A model generated the notes under the pieces. That model did not search any database. It had not been told where the DNA came from and saw nothing but the letters and a program-made list of their open reading frames with translations. 64,000 nucleotides of DNA from contig CBDUHN010000010.1 in assembly GCA_965367295.1 (NCBI GenBank), forward strand, positions 1 through 64,000, in the 5' to 3' direction. The position numbers were made by a program, and so were the translations under genes. Below, one piece after another: positions 10,900 through 21,956 of the stretch; position 1 is the first letter of the stretch, and each line of letters opens with the position of its first letter. The DNA comes from JAIVHA01 sp965367295. GTDB lineage: Bacteria > Pseudomonadota > Gammaproteobacteria > DSM-19610.

Positions 10900-13800
10900 C
10901 TAGCCTACCGCCACCCGCGCATTACGAAACATGCGCAGCCAGGGTCCATCCTCGCCCCATTCTTCCGGGTGCCAGGAATGCTGCAGGGTACGGAATACCC
11001 GCTCCGGGTGCGGCATCATGATAGTGAAGCGCCCATCGGTGGTGGTTACACCGGCGATGCCCAGCGGTGAGCCATTGGGGTTGGCAGGATAACGCTCGGT
11101 GGGCTGCCCCAGGGAATCCACGTAGCGCAACGCCACAGCCTGCCGCTCCAGCGCCTGCCGCGCACCGTCCTCGTGATCGAAGCGGGCCTGCCCCTCACCA
11201 TGGGCAACGGCGATGGGCAGCCGCGAACCGGTCATACCAGCAAGCAGCAGCGAAGGCGATTCGGGCACATCCACCAGGGTGAAGCGAGCCTCGAACTGTT
11301 CGGAGCGGTTGCGTACGAACGCGGGCCAGGCCTCGGAACCGGGGATCAGTTCCTTGAGGCCCGACATCATCTGGCAACCATTGCACACGCCGAGCCCCCA
11401 GGCATCGGGGCGGGCGAAGAAGGCTTCGAACTCGTCGCGGGCCCGGGCATTGAACAGGATGGACTTGGCCCAGCCCTGCCCGGCGCCCAGCACGTCGCCG
11501 TAGGAAAAACCGCCACATGCGGCCAGGCCGCTGAAATCCCGCAGGGACACGCGCCCGGCGATGATGTCACTCATGTGTACGTCATGGGCGGCGAAACCGG
11601 CGGCATGAAAAGCGGCTGCCATTTCGATCTGGCCATTGACGCCCTGCTCACGCAGGATCGCCACCGCAGGCCGCGCCCCGGAATTGATAAAGGGCGCCGC
11701 CAGGTCCTCCGCGGGATCAAAAGACAGGCGCGGTTGCATACCCGGATCATCGACCTGCAGCAGGGCATCGAATTCCTGTTGTGCACAATCGGGGTTGTCA
11801 CGCAGGGCCTGCATGCGATAGCTGGTCTCTGCCCAGGCCCGTTGCAGATCGACACGCTCCTCGATAAACAGGGTCTGTGAACCCTGGGTGATGATCAGCC
11901 GATCCTGTTCATTCAGCGTGCCGATCACATGACTGTGTTTACCGAGACCCGCCTCGCGCAGGGTCTCCAGCACCGTGTCGGTGTCGCAGTGGCGTACCTG
12001 CAGCACCGCCCCCAGTTCCTCGCAGAACAGGGCCGCGGTGGCATCGCCGCCGAGATCGTCCAATTGCACCGTCACCCCGACATGGCCGGCAAAACTCATT
12101 TCGCACAGTGTGGCCAGCAAACCGCCGTCGGAGCGATCGTGGTAGGCCAGCAGCAGATCATCGCGATTGAGATCCTGTATGGTCGCAAAGAAATGTTGCA
12201 GCGCCTCGGCATCCTCGATATCCGGTGCATGATGCCCTACCTTCCGGTACACCTGGGCCAGCGCCGAACCGGCCAGCCGGTTACGGCCCTTGCCCAGATC
12301 CACCAGTACCAGATCCGTATCGCCCTGGTCGGTGCACAGCTGCGGGGTGCGGGTACGACGCACGTCGACCACCGGCGCGAAGGCGGTGATGATCAGCGAG
12401 AGCGGCGCCGTCACGGAACGGGACTCGCCCTGTTCCTGCCACACGCTCTTCATGGACAGTGAATCCTTGCCGACGGGAATGGCCAACCCCAACCGCGGAC
12501 AGAATTCCTCACCCACCGCCTTCACGGTATCGAACAGGTTGGCGTCCTCCCCGGGATGCCCGGCCGGCGCCATCCAGTTGGCGGACAGGCGCACCCGGCG
12601 CAGCTCGCCGATGTCGGCGGCGGCGATGTTGGTGATCGCCTCGCCCACGGCCATGCGGCCCGAGGCGGGAGCGTCCACCAGCGCCACCGGCGTCCGTTCG
12701 CCCATGGCCATGGCCTCACCGCGATGGCCTCGGTAATCGGCACAGGTCACCGCCACGTCCGCTACCGGCACCTGCCAGGGACCGACCATCTGGTCGCGCG
12801 CCACCATGCCGGTGATGCTGCGATCACCAATGGTGATCAGGAATGACTTGCTGGCCACGGCGGGCAGGTGCAGCACACGGTACACCGCCTCTTTCAGGTC
12901 GATGGCCGCGGTATCGAATTCGGGTTTGTGAAAGGTCTGATGATGCACGTCGCGCAACATCTTGGGCGGCTTGCCGAGCAGCAGCGACAGCGGCATGTCG
13001 ATGGGGCTGTTGTCGAAGTAGCCGTCACCCAGCACCAGGTCCTGCTCCTCCGTGGCCTCGCCCAGCACTGCATAGGGGCAGCGCTCGCGATCACACAGGG
13101 CAATGAAGGTATCCAGGCGGGTGCTGTCCACCGCCATCACATAACGCTCCTGCGATTCGTTGCACCAGACCTCCATGGGCGACATACCGGGATCGTCATT
13201 GGGGATCGCGCGCAGTTCGAAACGACCACCGCGGCCGCCGTCGTTGACCAGCTCCGGCAGGGCATTGGACAGGCCACCGGCCCCCACGTCATGAACGGAA
13301 AGAATGGGGTTCTCCGGGCCCATGGCTGCGCAACGATCGAGCACTTCCTGGCAGCGGCGCTGCATCTCCGGGTTGCCGCGCTGCACCGAGGCGAAATCAA
13401 GGTCCTCGGCGCTGGCGCCGCTGGACACCGACGAGGCCGCACCACCACCCAGGCCGATGAGCATGGCCGGACCGCCGAGCACAATGATCTGCGCGCCGGG
13501 CGGGATCGGCAGCTTGTCCACCTGACCGTCGCGGATATTGCCGTAGCCACCGGCGAGCATGATGGGCTTGTGATAACCGCGCAGCTCCGCGCCGGCCGGT
13601 CCGGGTACCCGTTCCTCGTAGGTGCGGAAATAACCACACAGGTTGGGACGGCCGAATTCGTTGTTGAAGGCGGCGGCGCCGAGCGGCCCCTCGATCATGA
13701 TGTCCAGGGCGGAGACGATGCGCGACGGTTTGCCGTGATCCTCTTCCCAGGGCTGCTCGAAGTCGGGAATTCGCAGGTTGGATACCGAAAAGCCACACAG

Positions 13801-14793
13801 CCCGGCCTTGGGCTTGCTGCCGCGGCCGGTAGCGCCCTCGTCGCGGATCTCGCCACCGGAGCCGGTAGCTGCGCCCGGGAAGGGTGCGATGGCGGTGGGG
13901 TGGTTGTGGGTCTCCACCTTGATCTGGATGTGCGCCGGCTCACGCTGTTCGCCATACAGCGAACTGCCCGGCAGCGGGAAGAAACGCTGCACCTCGCCGC
14001 CTTCCAGCACTGCAGCGTTATCGTGATAGGCTGACAGTACTCCGTCCGGACTGGCTTTATAGGTAGTGCGGATCATTTCGAACAGCCCCTTGTCCTGCGG
14101 CTTGCCGTCGATGATCCAGCTGGCATTGAAAATCTTGTGGCGGCAGTGCTCCGAGTTTGCCTGGGCGAACATCATCAACTCCACGTCGGTGGGATTGCGA
14201 TGCAGCGCGGTGAAACTATCCACCAGGTACTGGATCTCGTCTTCGGAGAGTGCCAGACCCAGCTCGCGGTTGGCCTGTTCCAGTGCCACACCGCCACCAC
14301 CGATGATATCCACCGAGCGGAAGGGAGTGGGTTCGGCATGCCGAAAAATCTGTTCCCATTCGTCTTCACTGACCAGCACCGATTCGGTCATGCGGTCATG
14401 CAGCAGCGGGATCAACTGTTCGCGCTGGGACGGGGTCAGGGGGTGGCCACTGCCCAACGTGAGCTGGTAGGCGATGCCTCGCTCGATGCGCAGCACCTTG
14501 TCGAGACCACAATTGTGAGCAATGTCCGTGGCCTTGCTGGACCAGGGCGAGATGGTCCCGAAGCGTGGCACCACCAGAACCGGCTCGGCACCGATCTCCA
14601 CCACCGGGCCACCATGGCTCAGCAGCCGCTGCAGGCGCTCCTGCTCGCTGGCATCCAGGTGCTGCTCGAGGTCGATGAAATGCACATAACAGGCCGTAAC
14701 CGCACCGATTTCTGGCAGTCGGGTGCGCAATCGGGCAAGCAGTTTCTGGGCACGAAAGGAGGAAAGGGAGGTACTACCGGGGAGCTGCAACAT
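10900..14793 (-). CDS. purL: Phosphoribosylformylglycinamidine synthase PurL (large type)
   Basis: A 1297-residue FGAM synthase, practically the length of the Escherichia coli enzyme (1295). It converts FGAR, glutamine and ATP to FGAM in purine synthesis. The N-terminal PurS-like part is followed by two ATP-grasp-like synthetase halves ([50 protein letters not shown]). A C-terminal glutaminase domain carries the nucleophile in GVCNGCQMM and the catalytic His in [10 protein letters not shown]. No breaks are seen. Confidence 0.98.
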   Translation of the reverse strand: MLQLPGSTSLSSFRAQKLLARLRTRLPEIGAVTACYVHFIDLEQHLDASEQERLQRLLSHGGPVVEIGAEPVLVVPRFGTISPWSSKATDIAHNCGLDKVLRIERGIAYQLTLGSGHPLTPSQREQLIPLLHDRMTESVLVSEDEWEQIFRHAEPTPFRSVDIIGGGGVALEQANRELGLALSEDEIQYLVDSFTALHRNPTDVELMMFAQANSEHCRHKIFNASWIIDGKPQDKGLFEMIRTTYKASPDGVLSAYHDNAAVLEGGEVQRFFPLPGSSLYGEQREPAHIQIKVETHNHPTAIAPFPGAATGSGGEIRDEGATGRGSKPKAGLCGFSVSNLRIPDFEQPWEEDHGKPSRIVSALDIMIEGPLGAAAFNNEFGRPNLCGYFRTYEERVPGPAGAELRGYHKPIMLAGGYGNIRDGQVDKLPIPPGAQIIVLGGPAMLIGLGGGAASSVSSGASAEDLDFASVQRGNPEMQRRCQEVLDRCAAMGPENPILSVHDVGAGGLSNALPELVNDGGRGGRFELRAIPNDDPGMSPMEVWCNESQERYVMAVDSTRLDTFIALCDRERCPYAVLGEATEEQDLVLGDGYFDNSPIDMPLSLLLGKPPKMLRDVHHQTFHKPEFDTAAIDLKEAVYRVLHLPAVASKSFLITIGDRSITGMVARDQMVGPWQVPVADVAVTCADYRGHRGEAMAMGERTPVALVDAPASGRMAVGEAITNIAAADIGELRRVRLSANWMAPAGHPGEDANLFDTVKAVGEEFCPRLGLAIPVGKDSLSMKSVWQEQGESRSVTAPLSLIITAFAPVVDVRRTRTPQLCTDQGDTDLVLVDLGKGRNRLAGSALAQVYRKVGHHAPDIEDAEALQHFFATIQDLNRDDLLLAYHDRSDGGLLATLCEMSFAGHVGVTVQLDDLGGDATAALFCEELGAVLQVRHCDTDTVLETLREAGLGKHSHVIGTLNEQDRLIITQGSQTLFIEERVDLQRAWAETSYRMQALRDNPDCAQQEFDALLQVDDPGMQPRLSFDPAEDLAAPFINSGARPAVAILREQGVNGQIEMAAAFHAAGFAAHDVHMSDIIAGRVSLRDFSGLAACGGFSYGDVLGAGQGWAKSILFNARARDEFEAFFARPDAWGLGVCNGCQMMSGLKELIPGSEAWPAFVRNRSEQFEARFTLVDVPESPSLLLAGMTGSRLPIAVAHGEGQARFDHEDGARQALERQAVALRYVDSLGQPTERYPANPNGSPLGIAGVTTTDGRFTIMMPHPERVFRTLQHSWHPEEWGEDGPWLRMFRNARVAVG

Positions 14794-14938
14794 GAGCCTC
14801 TCTCAGCGTTTTGGACGGGTGCCGGGAAACGGGGAATGATACTGGAATGTACCGGGTGCCACCAGCAGAGGGGACGCTGGTGCCGGGATTGCCTGGACCG
14901 GGGAAGTACCGGAATCGCCCCCGATAATCCCCTGACGG

Positions 14939-15715
14939 CTATGCCGGCGCCGTCACCACGCGCCAGCCAAACCCCTGCTGCTGGTCAGCGATGCAGAGCC
15001 AGTCCGCATCATGACCGATTACGGCCTGCAGCGCCGCCCGGGCCAGCTCCGGGGTATTGTTCTTGTCACTGAGATGGGCGGCCACCAGATGCTGCAACCT
15101 GCGGGTATCCATGCGCTGCAACAGTTCGGCGGCCTGACCGTTACTGAGGTGCCCCAGATGACCACCGACCCGGTCCTTGAGGCGGGGCGGATAGGGGCCG
15201 GCGGCCAGCATGCGGGGATCGTGATTGCATTCCAGCAGCAGGGCATCGCAGCCATCGAGACTGCGCACCACGTGTTCGGTGATGCTGCCCACGTCGGTCA
15301 GCAGTCCCAGCCGCGCCGCGCCGTTGGAGAATACGAACTGGCAGGGCTCACGGGCGTCGTGTGGCACGGGGAAAGGATGGACTTCCAGGTCACCGATATC
15401 AAAGGCCTCGTGGCCATTGAAGCAGTGCAGCTGCGGTACCTCGCCATCACGGTGCATGCTGCAGGTACCCGCCGTCATCCATACGGGAATGCGGTATTTG
15501 CGCGCCAGGCGCGCCACGCCGCCGATATGATCGGTATGTTCGTGGGTCACCAGGATGGCGCTGATCTGCTCCGCAGTACGGTCAAGGCGCTGCAGACGAC
15601 GCTCGACTTCCACACAGGAAAACCCACAGTCGATCATGAGCAGGGTATCGCCCTGCTCCACCAGAGTGGCATTACCGCGGCTGCCGCTGCCCAGGGAGGC
15701 GAAGCGCATGCTCAC
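14939..15715 (-). CDS. Metallo-beta-lactamase fold hydrolase (YycJ/WalJ-like)
   Basis: A 258-residue single-domain metallo-hydrolase. The zinc motif is VTHEHTDHIGG, with further ligands in PVPHDA, LLTDVGS and CNHD. The family start RFASLGSGSRGNATLV is typical of YycJ-like proteins, proposed to act on nucleic acids, though the substrate here is unknown. The GTG at 15715 lies about 10 bases after GGGAGG; an ATG two codons later is possible. It begins 17 bp after bamC in the dapA-bamC unit. Confidence 0.85.
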   Translation of the reverse strand: MSMRFASLGSGSRGNATLVEQGDTLLMIDCGFSCVEVERRLQRLDRTAEQISAILVTHEHTDHIGGVARLARKYRIPVWMTAGTCSMHRDGEVPQLHCFNGHEAFDIGDLEVHPFPVPHDAREPCQFVFSNGAARLGLLTDVGSITEHVVRSLDGCDALLLECNHDPRMLAAGPYPPRLKDRVGGHLGHLSNGQAAELLQRMDTRRLQHLVAAHLSDKNNTPELARAALQAVIGHDADWLCIADQQQGFGWRVVTAPA

Positions 15716-15732
15716 CGGGATCGCCCCTCCCG

Positions 15733-16872
15733 CTACTGGAGCTGTTCGTGAAGCAGCGTCAGGATACGTTCCGCGGTTTTCGATGCATCGGGCTTGCCAT
15801 CCCCGGTGAGCACGGTGATTTCCGTCGCAGCTCCCCGGGACGTCAGCTTGATCTGGTACTGGTTCTCTTCGTCCGTCTTATCACCGCCGAAGCCCAGCTT
15901 GGACAACCAGCCACCCTTCTTCGACTCACGGTCCGGATCGATGTAGCGCACAAAGTACACTCCATCCGTACGGTTGCGATCCTCGACGGCGAAGCCAACC
16001 CGGTCCAGTGCCACCCCGGTACGACGCCAGGCGCGGGAGAAGTCCTCGAGCAGGGTCAGGCTGGACTGGCCTTCGTTCTTCACCAGCTGGGCACGGGCGG
16101 GGGTATCCTGCGCGGATGCCGACAGGGTTTCGGCGCGCTGCTCCTGTACGCCCAGGTAGAGCATCAGGCGCTTGAGCATTTCGATTTCCAGTTCGGGATC
16201 ATTGGGGCGCGGCTGCCAGACCGTGGTCTGGGTTTCCGTCGGCCCACCGCGCAGGGTTTCCTCCATGCCGCGGTGGGTCAGGTAGATTTCCGTGGTACCG
16301 GGTTGCTCGCCCCGTTCCAGCCGCACGCGGAACTTGTCACGGGTGGCGGCGGAATACAGCGGGTCGAGCACCTTGCCGAGCACGCGACGGATGGGATCAT
16401 CGGCGATATCGGCACGGTTTTCCGCCCAGCTGGTTTCCATGATGCCGACGCGTGGATCTTCCTTACTGAGCAGGAAGCCATTCTGCAGCCAGAACTCGCG
16501 CACCTTGGACCAGATGGCCTCCGCATCGCCGGAGGTGATCAACCAGCGTTTATCACCATCACGCACCAGCTGCATGCCCTCCGGCGTCGGCAGCACACCA
16601 CTGCCGGGGCGCGCGGTACCAGGCTGGCGTTCGCTGCTGTAGTCAGACAGGGTGGCGGAACTGGCGGGGGTGTACTCAGGCACCACCAGGGAATCATCCA
16701 GCGTCGAAGAGGTAAGATCCGGCGGTACCTCCAGGGTCTCCACCGGTTTGGCGGTCTTGTAGTCCGGGCGTTTGTCCGGCACCACGGAATCCAGCCAGCT
16801 GCAACCCGACAGCAGAACGCCTGCCGCCAGTATCATTACCCAGTTGCGCAGCGCGCGCTTCATTTCACCCAT
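15733..16872 (-). CDS. bamC: Outer membrane assembly lipoprotein BamC
   Basis: A 379-residue lipoprotein of the BAM complex that inserts outer membrane proteins. The signal peptide ends in the lipobox LLSGC. It is followed by the unstructured linker that binds BamD (PDKRPDYKTAKPVETLEVPPDLT) and two helix-grip domains (about 95-215 and 260-379). It is slightly longer than the E. coli protein (344). It follows dapA by 36 bp, the conserved dapA-bamC order. Confidence 0.92.
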   Translation of the reverse strand: MGEMKRALRNWVMILAAGVLLSGCSWLDSVVPDKRPDYKTAKPVETLEVPPDLTSSTLDDSLVVPEYTPASSATLSDYSSERQPGTARPGSGVLPTPEGMQLVRDGDKRWLITSGDAEAIWSKVREFWLQNGFLLSKEDPRVGIMETSWAENRADIADDPIRRVLGKVLDPLYSAATRDKFRVRLERGEQPGTTEIYLTHRGMEETLRGGPTETQTTVWQPRPNDPELEIEMLKRLMLYLGVQEQRAETLSASAQDTPARAQLVKNEGQSSLTLLEDFSRAWRRTGVALDRVGFAVEDRNRTDGVYFVRYIDPDRESKKGGWLSKLGFGGDKTDEENQYQIKLTSRGAATEITVLTGDGKPDASKTAERILTLLHEQLQ

Positions 16873-16908
16873 GGAGGACTAACCTGTTTCGATTGTGCGT
16901 TGAAAAAT

Positions 16909-17784
16909 TCACAGTACACCGGCCGCGCGCAGGGCGGCCCGTACCGTATCATGATAGGCGACCGACAGGGGCGTGAGCGGCAGGCGGATGCCAGCCGGGA
17001 TCAGCCCCATTTCGTGTAATGCCCATTTCACCGGGATCGGATTCGCTTCCACGAACAGATCCCGATGCAGCGGTATCAGTTTTTCATTGATGGCGCTGGC
17101 GGTCGCGCGGTCGCCGGCAAGCGCGGCGGCACACATGTCGTGCATGGCCTTCGGTGCCACATTGGCGGTCACCGAGATATCGCCTTTGGCGCCGAGCAGA
17201 ATGCACTCCATCGCCGTGGCGTCGTCACCGCTGAAGACATCCAGACGGTCGCCGCAGCGCGCCAGTATGTCCTTCGCCCGGTCCAGATTACCGGTGGCAT
17301 CCTTGATGCCGACAATGTTGGACACCGACGCCAGCCGTTCCACGGTTTCCGGCAGCATGTCCACGGCGGTACGACCGGGTACGTTGTAGAGGATCTGGGG
17401 GATCGGCACTGCCTCGGCAATGGCTTTGAAATGCAGGTACAGGCCTTCCTGGGTCGGCTTATTGTAGTATGGAGTCACCAGCAGGCAGGCATCGGCACCG
17501 CCCTTCATGGCGCAGCGGGTCAGGTCGATGGCCTCGCGTGTGGAGTTGGCTCCGGTACCGGCAATCACCGGGATGCGCCCTGCCGTCATCTCCACCATGC
17601 GGCGGATCACGTAGCAGTGCTCTGCCTCATCCAGGGTGGCGGATTCGCCGGTAGTGCCCACGGCCACGATGGCATCGGTGCCCTGCTCGATGTGGAAGTG
17701 AATCAGCGCTTCCAGACTCGCTTCATCGACCGCACCGTCCTCCATCATGGGGGTAACGAGCGCCACCATACTGCCGTGAAACAT
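16909..17784 (-). CDS. dapA: 4-hydroxy-tetrahydrodipicolinate synthase DapA
   Basis: A 291-residue TIM-barrel aldolase that condenses pyruvate with aspartate semialdehyde in lysine and diaminopimelate synthesis. The Schiff-base lysine is in VGIKDATGN, the catalytic tyrosine in YNVPGRTA, and GTTGES forms the substrate loop. ATG 17784 is preferred over the adjacent TTG because GGAG lies six bases before it. It is first in the dapA-bamC-MBL unit. Confidence 0.97.
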   Translation of the reverse strand: MFHGSMVALVTPMMEDGAVDEASLEALIHFHIEQGTDAIVAVGTTGESATLDEAEHCYVIRRMVEMTAGRIPVIAGTGANSTREAIDLTRCAMKGGADACLLVTPYYNKPTQEGLYLHFKAIAEAVPIPQILYNVPGRTAVDMLPETVERLASVSNIVGIKDATGNLDRAKDILARCGDRLDVFSGDDATAMECILLGAKGDISVTANVAPKAMHDMCAAALAGDRATASAINEKLIPLHRDLFVEANPIPVKWALHEMGLIPAGIRLPLTPLSVAYHDTVRAALRAAGVL

Positions 17785-18048
17785 CAAGATCTCCGAAGAA
17801 GACGAAAATAATACGCCATGGTACTTGGGCCACCGGTGACTGACAAGGCCGTAACCCTGCGCGGGAGCTGAATTTCCGGGCCCGGAACCACGCCTTTTTC
17901 AGGCTGGCGCCCGATCGCCCCCCTGCCCACCCGACCGGTTTCGCCACCATTCCCGGGACTGGACAGAACCACTTTACCGCCCCGTAAAAAACTTGTGCGG
18001 CAGTATGCTTGGCGACTGATCACTCCCCCGACCGGCAGCGGCGAAACC

Positions 18049-18947
18049 ATGGACGACGATACCCCGTCCATCCGCGAAGCCCGCATCAACCCCATTGTGC
18101 CCAGTTAATCCGCGCTGGTCTCCACGGCCCGCGGCATCCAACCGCGCAAGACCGAGGACCCGGCACCCCGCGATACCCGCAAACATAACGAGGCCATGCC
18201 CCCCCTCTACCGCGGCCTGGCCCGGGAACCGGCCTGGCAGGTGCGCGCGGTGGAAAACCTCTACCCGGTGCTGGGCGACAACAGTACCGCATCGAACCTG
18301 GTATTCGGCCTGCAGCAGGCCATCGACGGCTACGGCCACCACGAGGTACTGGTGGATCATGCTGAACACGGTATTGCCCTGCGGGAGATGTCGCAGGCGC
18401 ATATCACCCTGCTGATCGGCGCCTGCCACGAACGCATGGCAGCCCTGTACGGAGCCGACCCACGTATCCAGTATGTGCTGGTATTCAAGAACTTCGGCCC
18501 GGCCGCCGGCGCCAGCATCCATGATCGCGCATCTGGTGCCGTGCGGCACCGGATCGACGTCGGCCAGTACGTGGTGAAGTGCGGTGAAAAATTCATCGCC
18601 ATCAAGCCCTTTGCCAGCCGCCACGAATGGGAAGTGCACATCCTGCCGCTGGAACACCGCCACGATTTCCTGTCCATCACCCCCGAGGAGATCGAAGACT
18701 TCGCCCGCGGGCTGCTCAATACCATGGCGCGTCTGAACGCCGCCATCGGTGGCACCCAATCCAATTTCTTCCTGCACTCCCTGCCCATTCACCGGATTTC
18801 GACAACTGCCAGAACAGCTATCACTGGCACCTGGAGATCTGCCCGCGCACCAGCATCCCCACCGGGTTTGAACTGGGATCAGGACTGTATGTGAGCACCA
18901 TCAGCCCGGAAGAGGCTGCCCAGCGGCTGCGCGATGTAACGCTGTAG
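18049..18947 (+). pseudogene. Decayed GalT-like nucleotidylyltransferase (HIT superfamily)
   Basis: Remnant of a galactose-1-phosphate uridylyltransferase-like gene. Reading from ATG 18049 gives MDDDTPSIREARINPIVPS and then an in-frame TAA at 18106. The same frame continues with recognisable blocks (QVRAVENLYPVLGD, VLVFKNFGPAAGASI, IAIKPFASRHEWEVHILPL, NFFLHSLP). A single-base loss near 18785 then shifts the frame; the true C terminus FDNCQNSYHWHLEICPRTSIPTG follows in another frame up to 18947. The zinc cysteine segment and the HxHxQ active-site stretch normally following GASI appear deleted. Lesions of three kinds make it non-functional. Confidence 0.8.
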
Positions 18948-19010
18948 GCGTATCACCGGAAAATGATACACTCGGCGCAAGGATCCACTTTCGCCGATAA
19001 GAAGGCATAC

Positions 19011-19547
19011 ATGAGCAATATCCATTACCTGGTCATCTCCGCCCTGGGAGAAGACAAACCCGGCCTGATTCACGGCCTTTCCCGACAGATTCTCGAAAGT
19101 GGCTGCAACGTGGAAGACAGCCGCATGACGGTGCTGGGCGGCGACTTCGCCATCCTGATGTTGGTTACCGGCAACTGGAGCAATATTGCCAAGCTGGAAG
19201 CCCAACTGCCCAATATCGAAAAAAGCCTGGGCATGACCATCAATTCGCGGCGCACCAGCAAAAAGCCCCCCAGCCAGAAACTGCTGCCCTACATGGTCGA
19301 GGTGGTGTCCATGGACCACCCAGGCATCGTACACAGCCTGGCGGACTTCTTCTCCACGCGGCAGATCAACGTGCAGGACCTGGTGACCAGCAGCTACAGC
19401 GCCGCTCACACCGGCACCCCCATGTTCACCGTACATATGACGGTGGGTGTGCCCGCTGACACTCACATCGCCAGCCTGCGCGAGGAGTTCATGGATTTCT
19501 GTGATCAATTGAATCTCGACGCCGTGATCGAACCGGTGAAGATCTGA
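19011..19547 (+). CDS. gcvR: GcvR-like protein with two ACT domains
   Basis: A 178-residue protein built of two ACT domains (about 4-80 and 90-170): YLVISALGEDKPGLIHGLSR and YMVEVVSMDHPGIVHSLADFF. In E. coli GcvR antagonises the glycine-cleavage activator GcvA in response to glycine. Start at ATG 19011 is supported by GAAGG five bases upstream. The gene order dapA-gcvR-bcp is conserved in gammaproteobacteria, which supports the name. No gcvA partner is in the window. Confidence 0.85.
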   Translation: MSNIHYLVISALGEDKPGLIHGLSRQILESGCNVEDSRMTVLGGDFAILMLVTGNWSNIAKLEAQLPNIEKSLGMTINSRRTSKKPPSQKLLPYMVEVVSMDHPGIVHSLADFFSTRQINVQDLVTSSYSAAHTGTPMFTVHMTVGVPADTHIASLREEFMDFCDQLNLDAVIEPVKI

Positions 19548-19589
19548 GCCGGGTTGTCATCGCACCCGATCCGTTTAATCTATCACCTG

Positions 19590-19614
19590 TAGGCGCAAAT
19601 GAATTCGCACCTAT
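19590..19614. repeat. REP-like palindrome, copy 2 (GCGCAAAT variant)
   Basis: TAGGCGCAAAT-GA-ATTCGCACCTA, an imperfect member of the palindrome family, between gcvR and bcp. Confidence 0.6.
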
Positions 19615-19658
19615 AACAAAAACCGTACCCCCCATGGATCAATGAGGCAACCGGCACC

Positions 19659-20135
19659 ATGACCACCGTCACCCCGGGCAAGAAAGTACCGAACTTCAGC
19701 GCACCTGCCACCGGCGACCAGACCATCAAACTCAGCACCCTCAAGGGCAGCAAGCTGATACTCTATTTCTACCCCAGAGACAGCACCCCCGGCTGCACCA
19801 GGGAAGGCCAGGATTTCCGCGACCAATATGCGAAATTCAAGCGCAACAGGATCCAGGTGTTCGGCGTCTCCCGTGACAGCCTGCGTTCCCACGAGAATTT
19901 CAAGACCAAGCAGTCCTTCCCCTTTGACCTTATCTCCGACAGCGACGAAACACTGTGCTCACTGTTCGGTGTCATCAAAGAGAAAAACATGTATGGCAAA
20001 AAGGTGATGGGCATCGAACGCAGCACCTTCCTCATCGACGAGAAGGGTGTACTGCGCCAGGAATGGCGCAAGGTCAAGGTGCCCGGCCACGTCGACGAAG
20101 TGCTGGCGGCCGCCAAGGCACTGGACAAGTCCTGA
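19659..20135 (+). CDS. bcp: Thioredoxin-dependent peroxiredoxin, Bcp/PrxQ family
   Basis: A 158-residue thiol peroxidase that reduces hydroperoxides. The peroxidatic Cys46 lies in DSTPGCT. The usual resolving cysteine five residues later is missing (CTREGQ), and the only other cysteine is Cys100 in DETLCSLFGV. It may therefore work as a 1-Cys enzyme or use Cys100. Gene order after gcvR matches other gammaproteobacteria. The 20136-20430 gap downstream holds no gene I can support. Confidence 0.93.
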   Translation: MTTVTPGKKVPNFSAPATGDQTIKLSTLKGSKLILYFYPRDSTPGCTREGQDFRDQYAKFKRNRIQVFGVSRDSLRSHENFKTKQSFPFDLISDSDETLCSLFGVIKEKNMYGKKVMGIERSTFLIDEKGVLRQEWRKVKVPGHVDEVLAAAKALDKS

Positions 20136-20430
20136 GCAAGCGGAGTACAAAAGAGTCATTCGGTTCCGCAGTATCCAGACAGGTTCGTTTTGCACTCTGA
20201 CGACGCAAAGTACACCGGGAAAACTGAAGCCCTGCATTCCAGGATGCGGATTGAGGCGCTGTTGCCAACAGACAATCGAGATGCATCCGTACCTCCCTTT
20301 GAATCAGTCCGCCACACCATTATTCCCGGCTTTGCGCTTCCTGCGTCTATACAGTTAACCGATTTTCCAGCCCACGGCACCGGCCCGGCCGGTACCTTCC
20401 GCCCATCACCAACACTGACAGCAGGTGACC

Positions 20431-21855
20431 ATGGCACGCAAAGAAGTTCTCGGTAAGCGCCTCTTCGTTCTCGATACCAACGTGCTGATGCACGACCCCA
20501 CCGCCCTGTTCCGTTTTCACGAACACGACATATTCCTGCCCATGGTGGTGCTGGAAGAACTTGATGCCGGCAAAAAGGGGCTCTCGGAAGTGGCGCGCAA
20601 TGTGCGCCAGGTCAGCCGCTTCCTCGACGAACTGGTCAGTGGCCGCAGTTCGAAGGACATCGAAAAGGGCCTGCCACTGCAAAGCGGCCGTCCGGAAATG
20701 ACCGAGGCCCCCGAATCGGCCAGGGTCGCGGGACGCCTGTTTTTCCAGACCCGTAGCCTGGAGGCGGAACTACCCGACGCCCTGCCCGGCAACCGCCCTG
20801 ATAACAACATCCTCGGCACCGCGCTGGCATTGCAGAACACGCACCCCGATGCCGCCATCACGCTGGTGTCCAAGGACATCAACCTGCGCATCAAGGCCAC
20901 CGCCATCGGCATCCATGCCGAGGATTACTACAATGACCAGGTGCTCGATGACGTCAACCTGCTGTATTCCGGCACCTATGAACTGCCCGCCGATTTCTGG
21001 GACAGCCATAGCAAGGATATGGAATCCTGGCAGGAAAACGGTCATAACTACTACCGCCTTACCGGCCCCCTGGTAAACAAGTGGCATCCGAACCAGTGCG
21101 TACATATGCCCGGTGATGGCAACTTCGAAGCCATTGTGCACAAGGTGCAGGGGGAGACCGCGGAACTACAGGTGGCCATTGACTACCGCAGCAGCATCCA
21201 CACCGTGTGGGGCATCAATGCCCGTAATATGGAGCAGAACTTCGCCCTCAACCTGCTGATGAACCCGGAGGTGGATTTCGTCTCCCTGATGGGCACCGCC
21301 GGCACCGGCAAGACCCTGCTCACCCTTGCCGCCGGCCTGGCGCAGACCCTGGAGGAAAACCGTTACAAGGAAATCATCATGACCCGCGTCACCGTACCGG
21401 TGGGCGAGGACATCGGCTTCCTGCCCGGTACAGAGGAAGAGAAGATGACCCCCTGGATGGGGGCACTGATGGACAACCTGGAGGTGCTGACCAAGTCCGA
21501 TAGCGGCGGCGACTGGGGCCGCGCCGCCACTAACGACCTGCTCGCCAACCGCATCAAGATCCGCTCCCTGAACTTCATGCGCGGCCGCACCTTCCTCAAC
21601 AAGTTTCTCATCCTCGACGAGGCGCAGAACCTGACCTCCAAGCAGATGAAGACCCTGATCACCCGCGCCGGCCCCGGCACCAAGGTGGTTTGCCTCGGCA
21701 ACGTGGCACAGATCGATACCCCGTATCTGACCGAAACCAGTTCCGGGCTGACCTACGTGGTGGATCGTTTCCAGAACTGGGAACACAGTGGACATATCAT
21801 CCTGAAGCGCGGTGAACGCTCCCGGCTGGCGGATTTCGCATCAGAGGTATTGTAG
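20431..21855 (+). CDS. PIN-PhoH fusion protein (PhoH2 type)
   Basis: A 474-residue protein with an N-terminal PIN ribonuclease domain (FVLDTNVLMHDP, Asp15 and Asp22; later VSKDINLRIKA) and a C-terminal PhoH ATPase/helicase domain (Walker A GTAGTGKT, Walker B LILDEAQN). PhoH2 proteins combine RNA unwinding and cleavage. ATG 20431 sits five bases after AGG; a GTG two codons earlier is possible. Unlike phoH in the ybeZ-ybeY locus, this is the PIN-fused type. Three palindromic repeats follow it. Confidence 0.93.
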   Translation: MARKEVLGKRLFVLDTNVLMHDPTALFRFHEHDIFLPMVVLEELDAGKKGLSEVARNVRQVSRFLDELVSGRSSKDIEKGLPLQSGRPEMTEAPESARVAGRLFFQTRSLEAELPDALPGNRPDNNILGTALALQNTHPDAAITLVSKDINLRIKATAIGIHAEDYYNDQVLDDVNLLYSGTYELPADFWDSHSKDMESWQENGHNYYRLTGPLVNKWHPNQCVHMPGDGNFEAIVHKVQGETAELQVAIDYRSSIHTVWGINARNMEQNFALNLLMNPEVDFVSLMGTAGTGKTLLTLAAGLAQTLEENRYKEIIMTRVTVPVGEDIGFLPGTEEEKMTPWMGALMDNLEVLTKSDSGGDWGRAATNDLLANRIKIRSLNFMRGRTFLNKFLILDEAQNLTSKQMKTLITRAGPGTKVVCLGNVAQIDTPYLTETSSGLTYVVDRFQNWEHSGHIILKRGERSRLADFASEVL

Positions 21856-21873
21856 GTTCGAATTCATTCGAAC
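21856..21873. repeat. REP-like palindrome, copy 3
   Basis: Perfect palindrome GTTCGAAT-TC-ATTCGAAC directly at the end of the phoH gene, preceded by GTAG. Confidence 0.75.
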
Positions 21874-21894
21874 GATTTCGCCGCTTGAGACCGC

Positions 21895-21914
21895 GTCTGA
21901 ATGAATTCGGATCT
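21895..21914. repeat. REP-like palindrome, copy 4 (imperfect)
   Basis: GTCTGAAT-GA-ATTCGGATC followed by TACAGG, an imperfect copy between the convergent phoH and permease genes. Confidence 0.6.
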
Positions 21915-21956
21915 ACAGGGTATGTTTTTCAGCGTATGGGGAGGGATTTTTGGTGG

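Noticed and set aside
10758..20309. 14-bp match CCTCCCTTTGAATC at 10758 and 20296
   Set aside because: The first is part of the purL terminator; a single short match is expected by chance and the flanks differ.
20190..20456. Open frame between bcp and phoH
   Set aside because: No ribosome site, no domain, and it runs into the phoH start in another frame.
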